The notes below the pieces were generated by a model. That model was not told the origin of the DNA, did no database searches, and worked only from the letters and a program-made list of their open reading frames with translations. Shown here piece after piece: positions 17,603-25,183 of a stretch of 64,000 nt of DNA. The DNA is from Filimonas sp. (GTDB lineage Bacteria > Bacteroidota > Bacteroidia > Chitinophagales > Chitinophagaceae): assembly GCA_017306865.1 (NCBI GenBank), contig JAFKHH010000016.1:1-64000 (forward strand), given 5' to 3'. Within the stretch, counting starts at the first letter, position 1. Each line of letters starts with the position of its first letter. The position numbers and the translations under genes are program-made.

Positions 17603-18931
17603 TTATTTAGTAGCCGGCAGGTAATACAAAACAACACGCTGATTTTTATTCAGGTATTTTTTTGCCACCTCACGTATTTCTTCCCGTGTAATTGATTTAA
17701 TCTCGTTCAGTTCTTCGTTTATGTGGTTAGTATTCTTGTTATAGAAGGTATAACCGTTAGACAGATTCTCTGCAACACCCAACATACGCGTGTTAGCGCT
17801 TACATAATTATTTTCTGCCTGGTTCTGGATCTTTTGATAGTCAGACTCACTGATCAGATCAGTTTGCAATTTTGCTACTTCCTCATCGATATCATTCAGT
17901 AGTGTTGTAAGTGGTGTATTATTATTTGGCAGGGAGTAAACAATATATGCACCATAGTCTTCCAGTGCATAGTTAAATGCAGCTACTTCCAATGCTTCTT
18001 TCTTATCATCTACCATTTTCTTGTACAGTTTAGAACTTGCACCACCAGATAAGATAGAAGAGATCATTTGCAACACTTTGCTGTCACGTGTGCTACGTCC
18101 CGGTGTACGGTATGTAGTTGTGATCATCGGTATTTGTATGTTGGAATCATACGCAGTATCCACTATTTCTTTGGTGATCGGCTCTTCTTTTACAACAGGC
18201 TGTATTACATCCGGGCCACGCTGTGCAGCACCAAAATAAGAAGTGATCAGTGTTTTTGTTTTTTCAATATTAATATCACCTGCTATTGTCAGTACAGCAT
18301 TGTTAGGTATATAATATTTTTTAAAGAAGGCTTTAAACTCATCCAGCTTTGCAGCGTTCAGATGTTCCATAGAACCAATCAGTGAACGGTGATAAGCATG
18401 ATTCGTAAACAGATCTTTGAAAATAGATTCAACCAATTTTCCATAAGGCCTGTTTTCGAAACTTTGTCTTTTTTCTTCTTTTACTACTTCATTTTGCGTT
18501 CTTACACCTATTTCATTAATAACAGGGTGCAGCATTCTTTCGCTTTCCAGCCACAAGCCCAACTCTAGCTGGTTGGAAGGAAATACTTCATAATAGAAAG
18601 TTCTATCCTGTGTAGTATTCGCGTTATTCTGCCCACCATTTGCAGAAACAATTTTCATAAACTCACCACGCTTGATGTTGTCGCTACCTTCAAACAACAG
18701 ATGCTCGAAGAAGTGTGCAAAACCTGTGCGGGCCGTGTCTTCATTTTTTGAACCGACATGATACATTACAGATACTGCTACAACCGGCGCAGATTTATCC
18801 TGGTGTAAAATAACATGGAGGCCGTTAGGCATATCGTACTCCGTAAACTGAACTTTCTGAGCTTTTACAATGGGCGCGGATAATAAAAACATCGCGGAGG
18901 CCATCATCAAACTCCTTTGCCGTTTTCTCAT
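17603..18931 (-). CDS. M16-family zinc peptidase (pitrilysin/processing-peptidase type)
   Basis: A 442-residue exported peptidase. A signal peptide covers the first 24 residues (SLMMASAMFLLSAPIVKAQ). The inverted zinc motif H73-F-F-E76-H77 is intact, with a downstream glutamate in NEVVKEEKRQ as third ligand. Members of M16B act in two-subunit complexes that degrade or process peptides inside a closed chamber; the downstream gene, which lacks the zinc site but keeps the R/Y motif, is the natural partner. The two genes are 41 bases apart on the minus strand and share the terminator at 15406. Confidence 0.93.
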   Translation of the reverse strand: MRKRQRSLMMASAMFLLSAPIVKAQKVQFTEYDMPNGLHVILHQDKSAPVVAVSVMYHVGSKNEDTARTGFAHFFEHLLFEGSDNIKRGEFMKIVSANGGQNNANTTQDRTFYYEVFPSNQLELGLWLESERMLHPVINEIGVRTQNEVVKEEKRQSFENRPYGKLVESIFKDLFTNHAYHRSLIGSMEHLNAAKLDEFKAFFKKYYIPNNAVLTIAGDINIEKTKTLITSYFGAAQRGPDVIQPVVKEEPITKEIVDTAYDSNIQIPMITTTYRTPGRSTRDSKVLQMISSILSGGASSKLYKKMVDDKKEALEVAAFNYALEDYGAYIVYSLPNNNTPLTTLLNDIDEEVAKLQTDLISESDYQKIQNQAENNYVSANTRMLGVAENLSNGYTFYNKNTNHINEELNEIKSITREEIREVAKKYLNKNQRVVLYYLPATK

Positions 18932-19031
18932 AAATGTGGTTTATTATTAAAATAAGTAGTTTCAAATATAGTTTTTTCACTCTGTCAGCAATGTCTCAAA
19001 AGGCAATTTGGGATAAGCGGTAATACTCCTA

Positions 19032-19484
19032 TTACTTTTTTCCATATATTTCTTTCGTATGGATGCGGTTATTTACAGCTTTCGCAATATTTGACATTTC
19101 TTCCTCCAGTGACTGGGTTGCATGATGCGCTTCCTGGTTCTTTATATACGCTACTACTGCAGGCACAAACGACTCACTTACAGAAACTGCATAATAATCG
19201 TCCTGCCAGGCAAATTGTTCTGGAATGAGACGAGTGTTATTTATCCAAAAGGAAGACGCGCCTTTAATCAACTTTGCAACGTCTGCAATTGTCTGTGTCC
19301 CTTTTAATGAAAGCAAGCAATGCAAATGATCTGTATATCCATTAATAGCTTGCAGGAAAATCTGCTTTTCCCTGCAATGGGCCATGATAAAACGCTGTAC
19401 TTGTAACCGGGCTTCTTTAGGTAAGAGCGGTTCTCTTCTTTTGGTGCTGAATACCAGGTGTACCCAAATTCTTACGTAGGACAT
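19032..19484 (-). CDS. REP-associated tyrosine transposase (RAYT, IS200/IS605-like Y1 family)
   Basis: A 150-residue single-strand DNA nuclease of the Y1 transposase superfamily. It has the HUH-type motif H53-L-H55 in YTDHLHCLL and the catalytic helix Y113-I-K-N-Q117-E-A-H-H. FAWQDDYYAVSVSES is the family's conserved strand. I start it at 19484 (MSYVRIW), preceded by a GAGGGTA ribosome site. The frame stays open to 19661, where it runs into the first REP-type hairpin, so that extension is not coding. Four REP-type units lie directly upstream (19612-20319), the expected substrate. It is a domesticated single-copy type, not a complete insertion sequence. Confidence 0.9.
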   Translation of the reverse strand: MSYVRIWVHLVFSTKRREPLLPKEARLQVQRFIMAHCREKQIFLQAINGYTDHLHCLLSLKGTQTIADVAKLIKGASSFWINNTRLIPEQFAWQDDYYAVSVSESFVPAVVAYIKNQEAHHATQSLEEEMSNIAKAVNNRIHTKEIYGKK

Positions 19485-20388
19485 TACCCTCAATTTTAGG
19501 TTAGGGGTTTGTGGATGAGAAGCAATGTAGGAGAAAATAACAAGATATGGGGCTACTAATATTTTGACAAAAGCCAAGCGAATATCTATTTTGAGAGATG
19601 CTTTATTTTTTCGTTCGTTGAAACGAACGGCAATGAAAGGCTTATTCAAGGTTGTCTTCACTTACTACATTTCAGCGTTCTCTATTACTCAATAGCCTTT
19701 CTTTACCGGCTGCTTTAGCAGACGAAGGCAAATAAAGAGATTTTTAAAAGCATGTGCTTGTCCAATTGCTATTTCTAAAACACATTATTCTTACATTAAT
19801 TCCTTTTATCGTTCGCTAAAGCGAACGGCAATGAAAGGCTTATTCAAGGTTGTCTTCACTTACCACATTTCAGCCTTCTCTATTACTCAACAGCCTTTCA
19901 TTGCCGTCAGCTGAAGCTGACGAGAGCAAATAAAGAGAGTTCTAAAAGCATGTATTTGTCCAATTGCTAATTCTGAAACACATTATTCTTACATTAATTC
20001 CTTTTATCGTTCGCTGAAGCGAACGGCAATGAAAGGCTTATTTAAAGCTACCTTCAATTACTACATTTCAGCCTTCTCTATTACTCAACAGCCTTTCATC
20101 GCCGTCAGCTTTAGCTGACGAGAGCAAATAAAGAGAGTTTTAAAAGCATGTATTTGTCCAATTGCTAATTCTGAAACACATTATTCTTACATTAATTCCT
20201 TTTATCGTTCGCTAAAGTGAACGGCAATGAAAGGAAGTTTCAAAGCTGCCTTCACTTATTACATGTCAGCACTGTCCATCCCCTCAATAGGCTTTCTTTG
20301 CCGTCAGCTTCGGCTGACAAGAGCAAAAAGAATAATCACACCTCCCATATTTCCCACAGAAACTTTACTTTAGCTACAAATATTATTT
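19485..20388. other. gene-free region upstream of the RAYT gene
   Basis: About 900 bases without a gene, filled from about 19612 to 20320 by four tandem units of 198 bases. The remainder (19485-19611 and 20320-20388) is plain leader sequence for the two flanking genes, which point away from each other. Confidence 0.8.
19612..20319. repeat. four tandem 198-bp REPIN-like units
   Basis: Hairpin 1 (type CGTTCGCT-AA-AGCGAACG) occurs at 19612, 19810, 20008 and 20206, exactly 198 bases apart. Hairpin 2 (type CGTCAGCT-GA-AGCTGACG) occurs at 19707, 19905, 20103 and 20302. In each unit hairpin 1 is followed by GCAATGAAAGGCT and hairpin 2 is preceded by its reverse complement AGCCTTTCATTGC (less well kept in units 1 and 4), so the two REPs face each other over about 50 bases. 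About 85 bases of conserved linker separate units. Stem changes are partly compensatory: the T-A pair of hairpin 1 in unit 1 is C-G in units 2 and 3. Confidence 0.9.
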
Positions 20389-21918
20389 ATGAGCGACACC
20401 TTTTTAGCTGCCATACAGCAGGGCTACACCTTCAAGGGAGAATCTGTAAAAATCGGGAATGCCATTCTCAATGGCGAAGTAGTGGAAGGCGCCGACATAA
20501 AACTACCATTCAGAACACTTAACAGGCATGGACTGATTGCCGGTGCAACGGGTACAGGCAAGACCAAAACACTCCAGATGATCAGTGAATTTTTGAGTGA
20601 TGCCAGTATTCCTGTTATATTAATGGATATAAAAGGAGATTTGAGCGGATTGGCTGCCGCGGGCGCTTCTAATGACAAGCTAACCGAACGTTACCAGAAA
20701 TTAAACCTCACCTATACGCCAGAGGCTTTTCCAACGGAGCTACTGACATTAAGCAATGAGAAAGGCGTGCGACTGCGTGCAACAGTCAGCGAGTTCGGGC
20801 CGATACTCTTAAGCAAGATCTTAGGTTTAAATGATACACAAGCAGGCGTTGTTGCCATGATGTTTAAATATTGTGATGACAGCAAGCTGCCACTTCTCGA
20901 CCTGAAAGATTTCATTAAAGTTTTGCAATATGTAAGTGACGAAGGGAAAGCAGAACTCGAAAAAACATACGGTAAAATATCTACTACATCTACCGGCACC
21001 ATCCTACGTAAGGTGGTAGAATTGCAGCAACAAGGCGCAGACATTTTCTTTGGCGAACCAAGCTTTGAAGTAGATGACCTGATGCGGATCAGTAACGACG
21101 GTAGAGGCATTATCAGCATATTGCGTGTAACGGATATGCAGAACAGGCCGAAACTCTTTTCTACATTCATGCTGCAGATGCTGGATGAATTATATGCAAC
21201 CTGCCCGGAAGAAGGTGACCTGGACAAACCAAAGCTGGTAATGTTTATAGATGAAGCGCATTTGCTGTTCCAAGAGGCGAGCGATGCCTTGTTACAAAAG
21301 ATAGAGACAATTATTAAACTCATCCGTTCAAAAGGGATTGGCATTTACTTTTGTACACAAAACCCACAGGATGTACCTGCTCCTATTCTAAGCCAGCTAG
21401 GTTTGAAGATACAGCACGCTTTACGTGCGTTTACCGCTGCGGACAGGAAAACAATAAAACAGGCAGCAGAAAACTTTCCTGTAACAGACTATTATAAAAC
21501 AGACGAACTGCTTACGCAAATGGGCATTGGTGAAGCACTGGTAACGCTGCTGAATGAAAAAGGCATCCCTACTCCTTTAGCGCATACTATGCTTTGCTCA
21601 CCACGCAGCCGCATGGACATATTAAGTGAATCTGAAATAGACACGATCGTAGATAAAAGCAAGCTCGCTACCAAATACAATAAAACGGTAGACAGCCAAA
21701 GCGCGTATGAAATACTAACAGATAAATTAGCGGAGGCTGAAAAGAAAACCGCAGAAGAACAAGACACCAAAAAGAAGCCGGCGGCAAAAGAAGAAGGTTT
21801 CTTCGACAATCCTATGGTGAAACAAGCCGGCAGGACCGCTGCCAGCATCATTACGAGAAGTTTGCTCGGGGTACTGGGGCTTGGAGGCAGAAGCAGCAAG
21901 AAAAACAGCCTTTGGTAA
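20389..21918 (+). CDS. HerA-like P-loop ATPase, DUF853 family (YjgR-like)
   Basis: A 509-residue cytoplasmic ATPase. Walker A is GATGTGKT at about 52-59, Walker B is LVMFIDEAHLLF near 283-294, and the segment FCTQNPQDVPAPILSQLGLKIQHALRAF holds the sensor and arginine-finger region of the HerA/FtsK group. The C-terminal 60 residues are a K/E-rich linker followed by a hydrophobic RTAASIITRSLLGVLG tail typical of YjgR. The biological role of this family is unsettled; DNA translocase activity is inferred from the fold. It stands alone between the RAYT repeat array and an SNF2 gene on the same strand. Confidence 0.9.
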   Translation: MSDTFLAAIQQGYTFKGESVKIGNAILNGEVVEGADIKLPFRTLNRHGLIAGATGTGKTKTLQMISEFLSDASIPVILMDIKGDLSGLAAAGASNDKLTERYQKLNLTYTPEAFPTELLTLSNEKGVRLRATVSEFGPILLSKILGLNDTQAGVVAMMFKYCDDSKLPLLDLKDFIKVLQYVSDEGKAELEKTYGKISTTSTGTILRKVVELQQQGADIFFGEPSFEVDDLMRISNDGRGIISILRVTDMQNRPKLFSTFMLQMLDELYATCPEEGDLDKPKLVMFIDEAHLLFQEASDALLQKIETIIKLIRSKGIGIYFCTQNPQDVPAPILSQLGLKIQHALRAFTAADRKTIKQAAENFPVTDYYKTDELLTQMGIGEALVTLLNEKGIPTPLAHTMLCSPRSRMDILSESEIDTIVDKSKLATKYNKTVDSQSAYEILTDKLAEAEKKTAEEQDTKKKPAAKEEGFFDNPMVKQAGRTAASIITRSLLGVLGLGGRSSKKNSLW

Positions 21919-21974
21919 TACAAGTCAGAAAGTCAATAGACAATAAGTCATTGTTTTAACCAAAAAATAAACAA

Positions 21975-22006
21975 GACCTATAAGGTTTTTCGAAACCTTA
22001 TAGGTT
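21975..22006. repeat. CCTATAAGG-type hairpin, possible terminator
   Basis: GACCTATAAGGTTT pairs with AAACCTTATAGGTT, 57 bases after the DUF853 gene. It has no strong T tract. Relatives lie at 50590-50616 and 54179-54211. Confidence 0.65.
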
Positions 22007-22102
22007 TAATTCAGATTAAACTCACCGGTATCGTATTGTGATCTTTGTGGTTATTTTTATTCCCAAATCATTTTTTTACACATCCCTCCTTTATTTATCC
22101 AT

Positions 22103-22129
22103 AAGACAGTTTGACAATACAACTGTCTT
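22103..22129. repeat. hairpin upstream of the SNF2 gene
   Basis: AAGACAGTT pairs with AACTGTCTT over a 9-base loop, followed by TTATTT, 40 bases before the SNF2 ATG. It could be a terminator for read-through from the DUF853 gene or an operator; the sequence does not decide. Confidence 0.45.
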
Positions 22130-22168
22130 TTATTTCCGCTTATCTTAGCCGCTTTAGAAAAGCGCAAG

Positions 22169-25093
22169 ATGAAAGAGGGAACACCGAAGCAGAAAACCAT
22201 CATTTTACCGGCACAATCAAAAGGGAAAAACAAACAGACAACAGTTACCTCTCTATTGATTGATGTATCCGGAAAAGATGGTAACGCATTTAAAATATCC
22301 GGCTTACTCGTTATAGAAATAAATGGGAATCGCAACTATAAAGTATTTCCGTTGCAGGATGAATTATCTGCATTCGAATTCAAATCCGTTCCACTGGACG
22401 TGGTTCGTATTATTTTAAAACTTACGCGTGACAGGATCGCTTCTGAAAAACAGTGGCTTACAGAAAATTACCTGACGAAAGAAACAACGCTCTCACAAGA
22501 AGCCTATGTAACACAAGGCTTGCGAAATTACCTGCATGATGTATTGCAACAGTTACGCCCCTTTAATGCCTTATTAAAATGGCATTACCAGGCAGTGGAT
22601 GAGATGCTACTCACCACCACTTTTATCAAACCTGCATCTATAAGCAACTATACACCTAAGCTTTCATTCGAGTTGGTCAGAACAGATAGCGGCGTTTTAC
22701 GCCTGCTCGCACTCGTAAGTATTAATAATCAGTTGTACCCAATCACTGATTTTCTTCGTTATGATTTTTTATTGCGCAGCAAAAATGAATTTTTCTTGCT
22801 GCAACCCAAAGATGTACCTGCGTTAGAGCAATTCTCTACTGGTTTTATAAATGTACCTAAGCAGGAAGAGGCCGCTTTTATAGAAAAAGTAGTAAAACCA
22901 CTGGCGGATCTTTATGAAGTAAACCAGGAAATTTTACTTGACATAGAAACTATCGATATTGAACCACAGTGTCGCATACACCTGAGCGAACTAAATGGTA
23001 GTTTTCTTATGATCAGCAGTAAATGGCAATATGGTGATTTTGAACTGGAAGATAACCATGAAGAGACAACAAGCATTATTGCTGATGGTGTGCGATACAA
23101 TATTATCCGCCGTAAGGAAAAGGAAAAAGAGATCACCGAATTCATTCGCGGACAACATGCCCGCTTCAAGCAACAGAACAACGGCTACTTTTACCTGTCT
23201 TTTACTGAAGCTGAAAAAAGCCAATGGTTCGTAAAGTTTTACCGAAAGCTTAGTGACAATAATATGCCGGTATATGGCATGGGTGAATTAAAACATTTCA
23301 GATACAACACCAATATTCCTGTTATTACCATTACCAATAATAGCAACGGCATAGACTGGTTTGACCTGAAGGTAGAAATCAGTTTTGGGGATCAGAAAGT
23401 AACACTGGCAGATATACAAAAAGCCATCATCAACAAACAACCTTACTTGTTATTGAAAGATGGTACACTTGGCGTAATTCCTGATGACTGGAATAACAAA
23501 TATGGATTGCTCCTGAAGATGGGGCATTTGCAAAAAGACACGCTTCGTCTATCTAAGCTGCATTGGACACTTACGCAAGAGCTGGACAACAAAGAGGAGC
23601 TTGCACAATCAATCATTACAGAGGATTATCGAGGCAAGTGGCAGCGTATGCAGGAAAAAGGAACATCGCTCTATAATATACCGGCAGGTGTAAACGCTAC
23701 GTTACGTGACTATCAGAAGGCTGGCTTTGACTGGATGTGCTTGCTGGACGAAATGCAATGGGGTGGTTGTCTCGCAGATGATATGGGTTTGGGGAAAACA
23801 TTGCAGACGATCTGCTTCCTGCAGCACCTTACGGATAAATATAAAAAAGAAACGCACCTGGTTGTTGCGCCAACTTCACTGATCTATAACTGGGAGAGTG
23901 AATTGAAAAAATTTGCGCCCGGCCTTACGTATCTCATTCACCACGGACAGCAGCGTAAGTTTGACGAGAAAGAATGGAAGAAATATAATTTGATCATTAC
24001 AAGTTATGGTTCTGTCCGAAGCGATATAGAGCAATTAGCAACTTTCCGGTTCGGATATATTATCTGCGACGAAAGTCATGTGATCAAAAACCCGGCAGCG
24101 CAACTAGCCAAAGCAGTATTGCAATTACAATCGCGCAACAAACTGATCTTAAGCGGTACGCCTATTCAGAATAACACATTTGATCTGTACACGCAAATGC
24201 ATTTTGTGAACCAGGGGTTATTAGGTAACCGTGAATTTTTCAAATCTGAGTTTGCGGTACCGATCGATAAATATGGCAGTAAAGAACAGGCGACTAAGCT
24301 GCAAAAACTTATTTATCCATTCCTGCTAAGGAGGACGAAAGAGCAGGTAGCAAAAGACTTACCAGCTAAAACAGAAATTACACTCTGGTGTGAAATGGGT
24401 GAAGAGCAACGGCGCATGTACGAGGAAGTGAAGAATTACTATCGTCATAACCTATTGGAAAAAATAGGAACGGAAGGCATGGGTAGCAACACAATTTATA
24501 TCCTGGAAGGCTTGACCAAGCTGCGCCAATTATGTAATGCACCGCAATTAATCAAAGACTATGCAGGTACGCCAGCCAATGAATCTGTAAAGCTGGATGA
24601 ACTGATGAATGAAATAACGGAGAATACAGGTTCCCACAAGGTGCTGGTCTTCTCTCAATTCACAGGCATGTTAGGCCTTATTAGCGAACGGATGAACAAC
24701 CAGGGCATTCCGTTCCTTTATCTTGATGGCAGCACTAAAGCTACAGACAGACAAGCGCTCGTGAATCAGTTTCAGCAGGACGAAAATGTAAAAGTATTTC
24801 TCATCAGTTTAAAAGCGGGCGGTGTGGGCCTTACATTAACAGCAGCCGATTATGTTTACTTAGTTGACCCTTGGTGGAACCCTGCCGCAGAGCAGCAGGC
24901 CATAGACCGAACGCATCGTATTGGTCAGCAACAGAAAGTGTTTGCATACAGGATGATCTGTAAAGACACGGTGGAAGAAAAAATTATGGCACTGCAACAG
25001 CGTAAAAAAGCGTTAGCGGATGATTTGATCAGTGAAGACAGCGGATTTATAAAATCATTGACAACGGAAGATGTGGACTTCCTGTTTAGCTAA
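22169..25093 (+). CDS. SNF2-family DEAD/DEAH ATPase (Swi2/Snf2, RapA-like)
   Basis: A 974-residue cytoplasmic helicase-like ATPase. The N-terminal half (about 1-500) has no motif I can name and holds a bacterial SNF2 accessory region. The motor follows: motif I ADDMGLGKTLQT near 537, motif Ia VVAPTSLIYNWESEL, motif II CDESHVIKN (DESH) near 630, motif III LSGTPIQNN, then helicase C with VFSQFTGML, LYLDGSTKATDRQALVNQF, SLKAGGVGLTLTAADYVYLVDPWWNPAAEQQAIDRTHRIGQ. These are the complete Snf2 motifs. It moves on double-stranded DNA and remodels bound proteins; the target is not known. Similar long proteins without SWIM-type zinc domains occur widely in Bacteroidota. Confidence 0.93.
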   Translation: MKEGTPKQKTIILPAQSKGKNKQTTVTSLLIDVSGKDGNAFKISGLLVIEINGNRNYKVFPLQDELSAFEFKSVPLDVVRIILKLTRDRIASEKQWLTENYLTKETTLSQEAYVTQGLRNYLHDVLQQLRPFNALLKWHYQAVDEMLLTTTFIKPASISNYTPKLSFELVRTDSGVLRLLALVSINNQLYPITDFLRYDFLLRSKNEFFLLQPKDVPALEQFSTGFINVPKQEEAAFIEKVVKPLADLYEVNQEILLDIETIDIEPQCRIHLSELNGSFLMISSKWQYGDFELEDNHEETTSIIADGVRYNIIRRKEKEKEITEFIRGQHARFKQQNNGYFYLSFTEAEKSQWFVKFYRKLSDNNMPVYGMGELKHFRYNTNIPVITITNNSNGIDWFDLKVEISFGDQKVTLADIQKAIINKQPYLLLKDGTLGVIPDDWNNKYGLLLKMGHLQKDTLRLSKLHWTLTQELDNKEELAQSIITEDYRGKWQRMQEKGTSLYNIPAGVNATLRDYQKAGFDWMCLLDEMQWGGCLADDMGLGKTLQTICFLQHLTDKYKKETHLVVAPTSLIYNWESELKKFAPGLTYLIHHGQQRKFDEKEWKKYNLIITSYGSVRSDIEQLATFRFGYIICDESHVIKNPAAQLAKAVLQLQSRNKLILSGTPIQNNTFDLYTQMHFVNQGLLGNREFFKSEFAVPIDKYGSKEQATKLQKLIYPFLLRRTKEQVAKDLPAKTEITLWCEMGEEQRRMYEEVKNYYRHNLLEKIGTEGMGSNTIYILEGLTKLRQLCNAPQLIKDYAGTPANESVKLDELMNEITENTGSHKVLVFSQFTGMLGLISERMNNQGIPFLYLDGSTKATDRQALVNQFQQDENVKVFLISLKAGGVGLTLTAADYVYLVDPWWNPAAEQQAIDRTHRIGQQQKVFAYRMICKDTVEEKIMALQQRKKALADDLISEDSGFIKSLTTEDVDFLFS

Positions 25094-25112
25094 GGAATAT
25101 CGAACGAAGAAT

Positions 25113-25171
25113 AATGTTCAATGTTCAATGCTCAATAATCAATTTTCATTGAGCATTGAACGTTGAACATT
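25113..25171. terminator. long hairpin between convergent genes
   Basis: Bases 25113-25136 and 25148-25171 are reverse complements at 23 of 24 positions and are built from the words GTTCAATGTTCAATGCTCAA. The hairpin sits between the convergent SNF2 and recQ genes and probably ends both transcripts. Confidence 0.7.
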
Positions 25172-25183
25172 GTTCGTTGAAAA

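Noticed and set aside
19485-19661. N-terminal extension of the RAYT gene to 19661
   Set aside because: The extra 59 residues run across a REP hairpin and do not resemble the family; the ATG at 19484 has a good ribosome site.
19612-20319. Regular repeats that might be taken for a CRISPR array
   Set aside because: The period is 198 bases, the linkers are conserved rather than unique, the repeats are hairpin pairs, and no cas gene is nearby.
20712-21344. 210-codon open frame antisense to the DUF853 gene
   Set aside because: It lies entirely inside a conserved gene and its product shows no motif.
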